A stretch of DNA of 14,228 bases from Saccoglossus kowalevskii (Eukaryota > Hemichordata > Enteropneusta > Harrimaniidae): contig NW_003143813.1 of assembly GCF_000003605.2 (NCBI RefSeq), positions 36,674 to 50,901 of the forward strand, in the 5' to 3' direction. The position numbers and the translations under genes are program-made. Each line of letters starts with the position of its first letter. The stretch's first letter is position 1. The notes beneath the pieces are model-generated. The model had not been told where the DNA came from. It ran no database searches and was given only the letters and a program-made list of their open reading frames with translations. Shown piece after piece: positions 14,195 to 14,228 of the stretch.

Positions 14195-14228
14195 TTAATT
14201 TTTCTTCCAACAATTTTGTTAATTCAGT

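Larger units (their letters stand above)
13588..14228 (-). mobile_element. 3' end of a second, different LINE (5' part outside window)
   Basis: On the minus strand a coding tail with a CCHC zinc-knuckle runs to a stop at 13745. About 140 bp of 3'UTR follows, then GTAATAAAG and a (TTA)n terminus at 13604-13588. This AATAAAG-(TTA)n ending is typical of L2/CR1-like non-LTR elements. Its C-terminus is unlike that of the LINE at 1-720, so the two belong to different families. Confidence 0.85.

Noticed and set aside
1-14228. CRISPR array, rRNA or viral genes
   Set aside because: No regularly spaced repeats, no rRNA-like conserved blocks and no viral motifs were seen on either strand.

Overview
The window looks like nuclear DNA of an AT-rich invertebrate metazoan. 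The evidence is spliced cadherin exons with spliceosomal introns, two truncated non-LTR retrotransposon tails, a short TTAA-flanked MITE, tRNA-derived repeat modules and only short isolated ORFs. Nothing bacterial or viral was seen. The phylum cannot be fixed from the sequence alone.

The main gene lies on the minus strand from about 7542 down to 1239. It is the 3' half of a transmembrane cadherin. Five exons join in frame (phases 0, 0, 0, 1): 7542-7378, 7120-6959, 2773-2549, a 31-nt microexon at 2324-2294, and the terminal exon from 1480. Together they encode about 274 residues: part of one extracellular cadherin (EC) repeat, a complete membrane-proximal EC repeat, a short juxtamembrane stretch, one transmembrane helix and a short cytoplasmic tail. 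The 5' exons were not found and probably lie beyond the window. Three things stand out. The third intron works in frame only with a GC donor. Skipping the microexon would remove the membrane anchor. The TAA that ends the tail is followed in the same frame by 29 codons rich in tyrosine motifs, up to a second stop at 1149.

The 4.2-kb intron between the two halves of the last EC repeat carries a foldback element (4480-6378). Its arms of about 0.8-0.9 kb are near-identical and inverted, and each contains tRNA-like A/B-box modules.

The flanks are repeat-rich. Positions 1-720 hold the 3' end of a plus-strand LINE with a (TTGTA)5 tail, followed by three copies of a 79-bp tandem repeat that may supply the cadherin polyadenylation signals. 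Positions 8461-8759 hold a MITE with 28-bp perfect terminal inverted repeats and TTAA duplications. Positions 13588-14228 hold the minus-strand 3' end of a different LINE with a (TTA)n tail.

Between 8.8 and 13.5 kb there is no confident gene. Two possible 5' ends are noted: a plus-strand start at 9237 embedded in a YY1-type motif, and a minus-strand acidic ORF starting at 12116 with an ETS-like site and a 16-bp CpG palindrome upstream.
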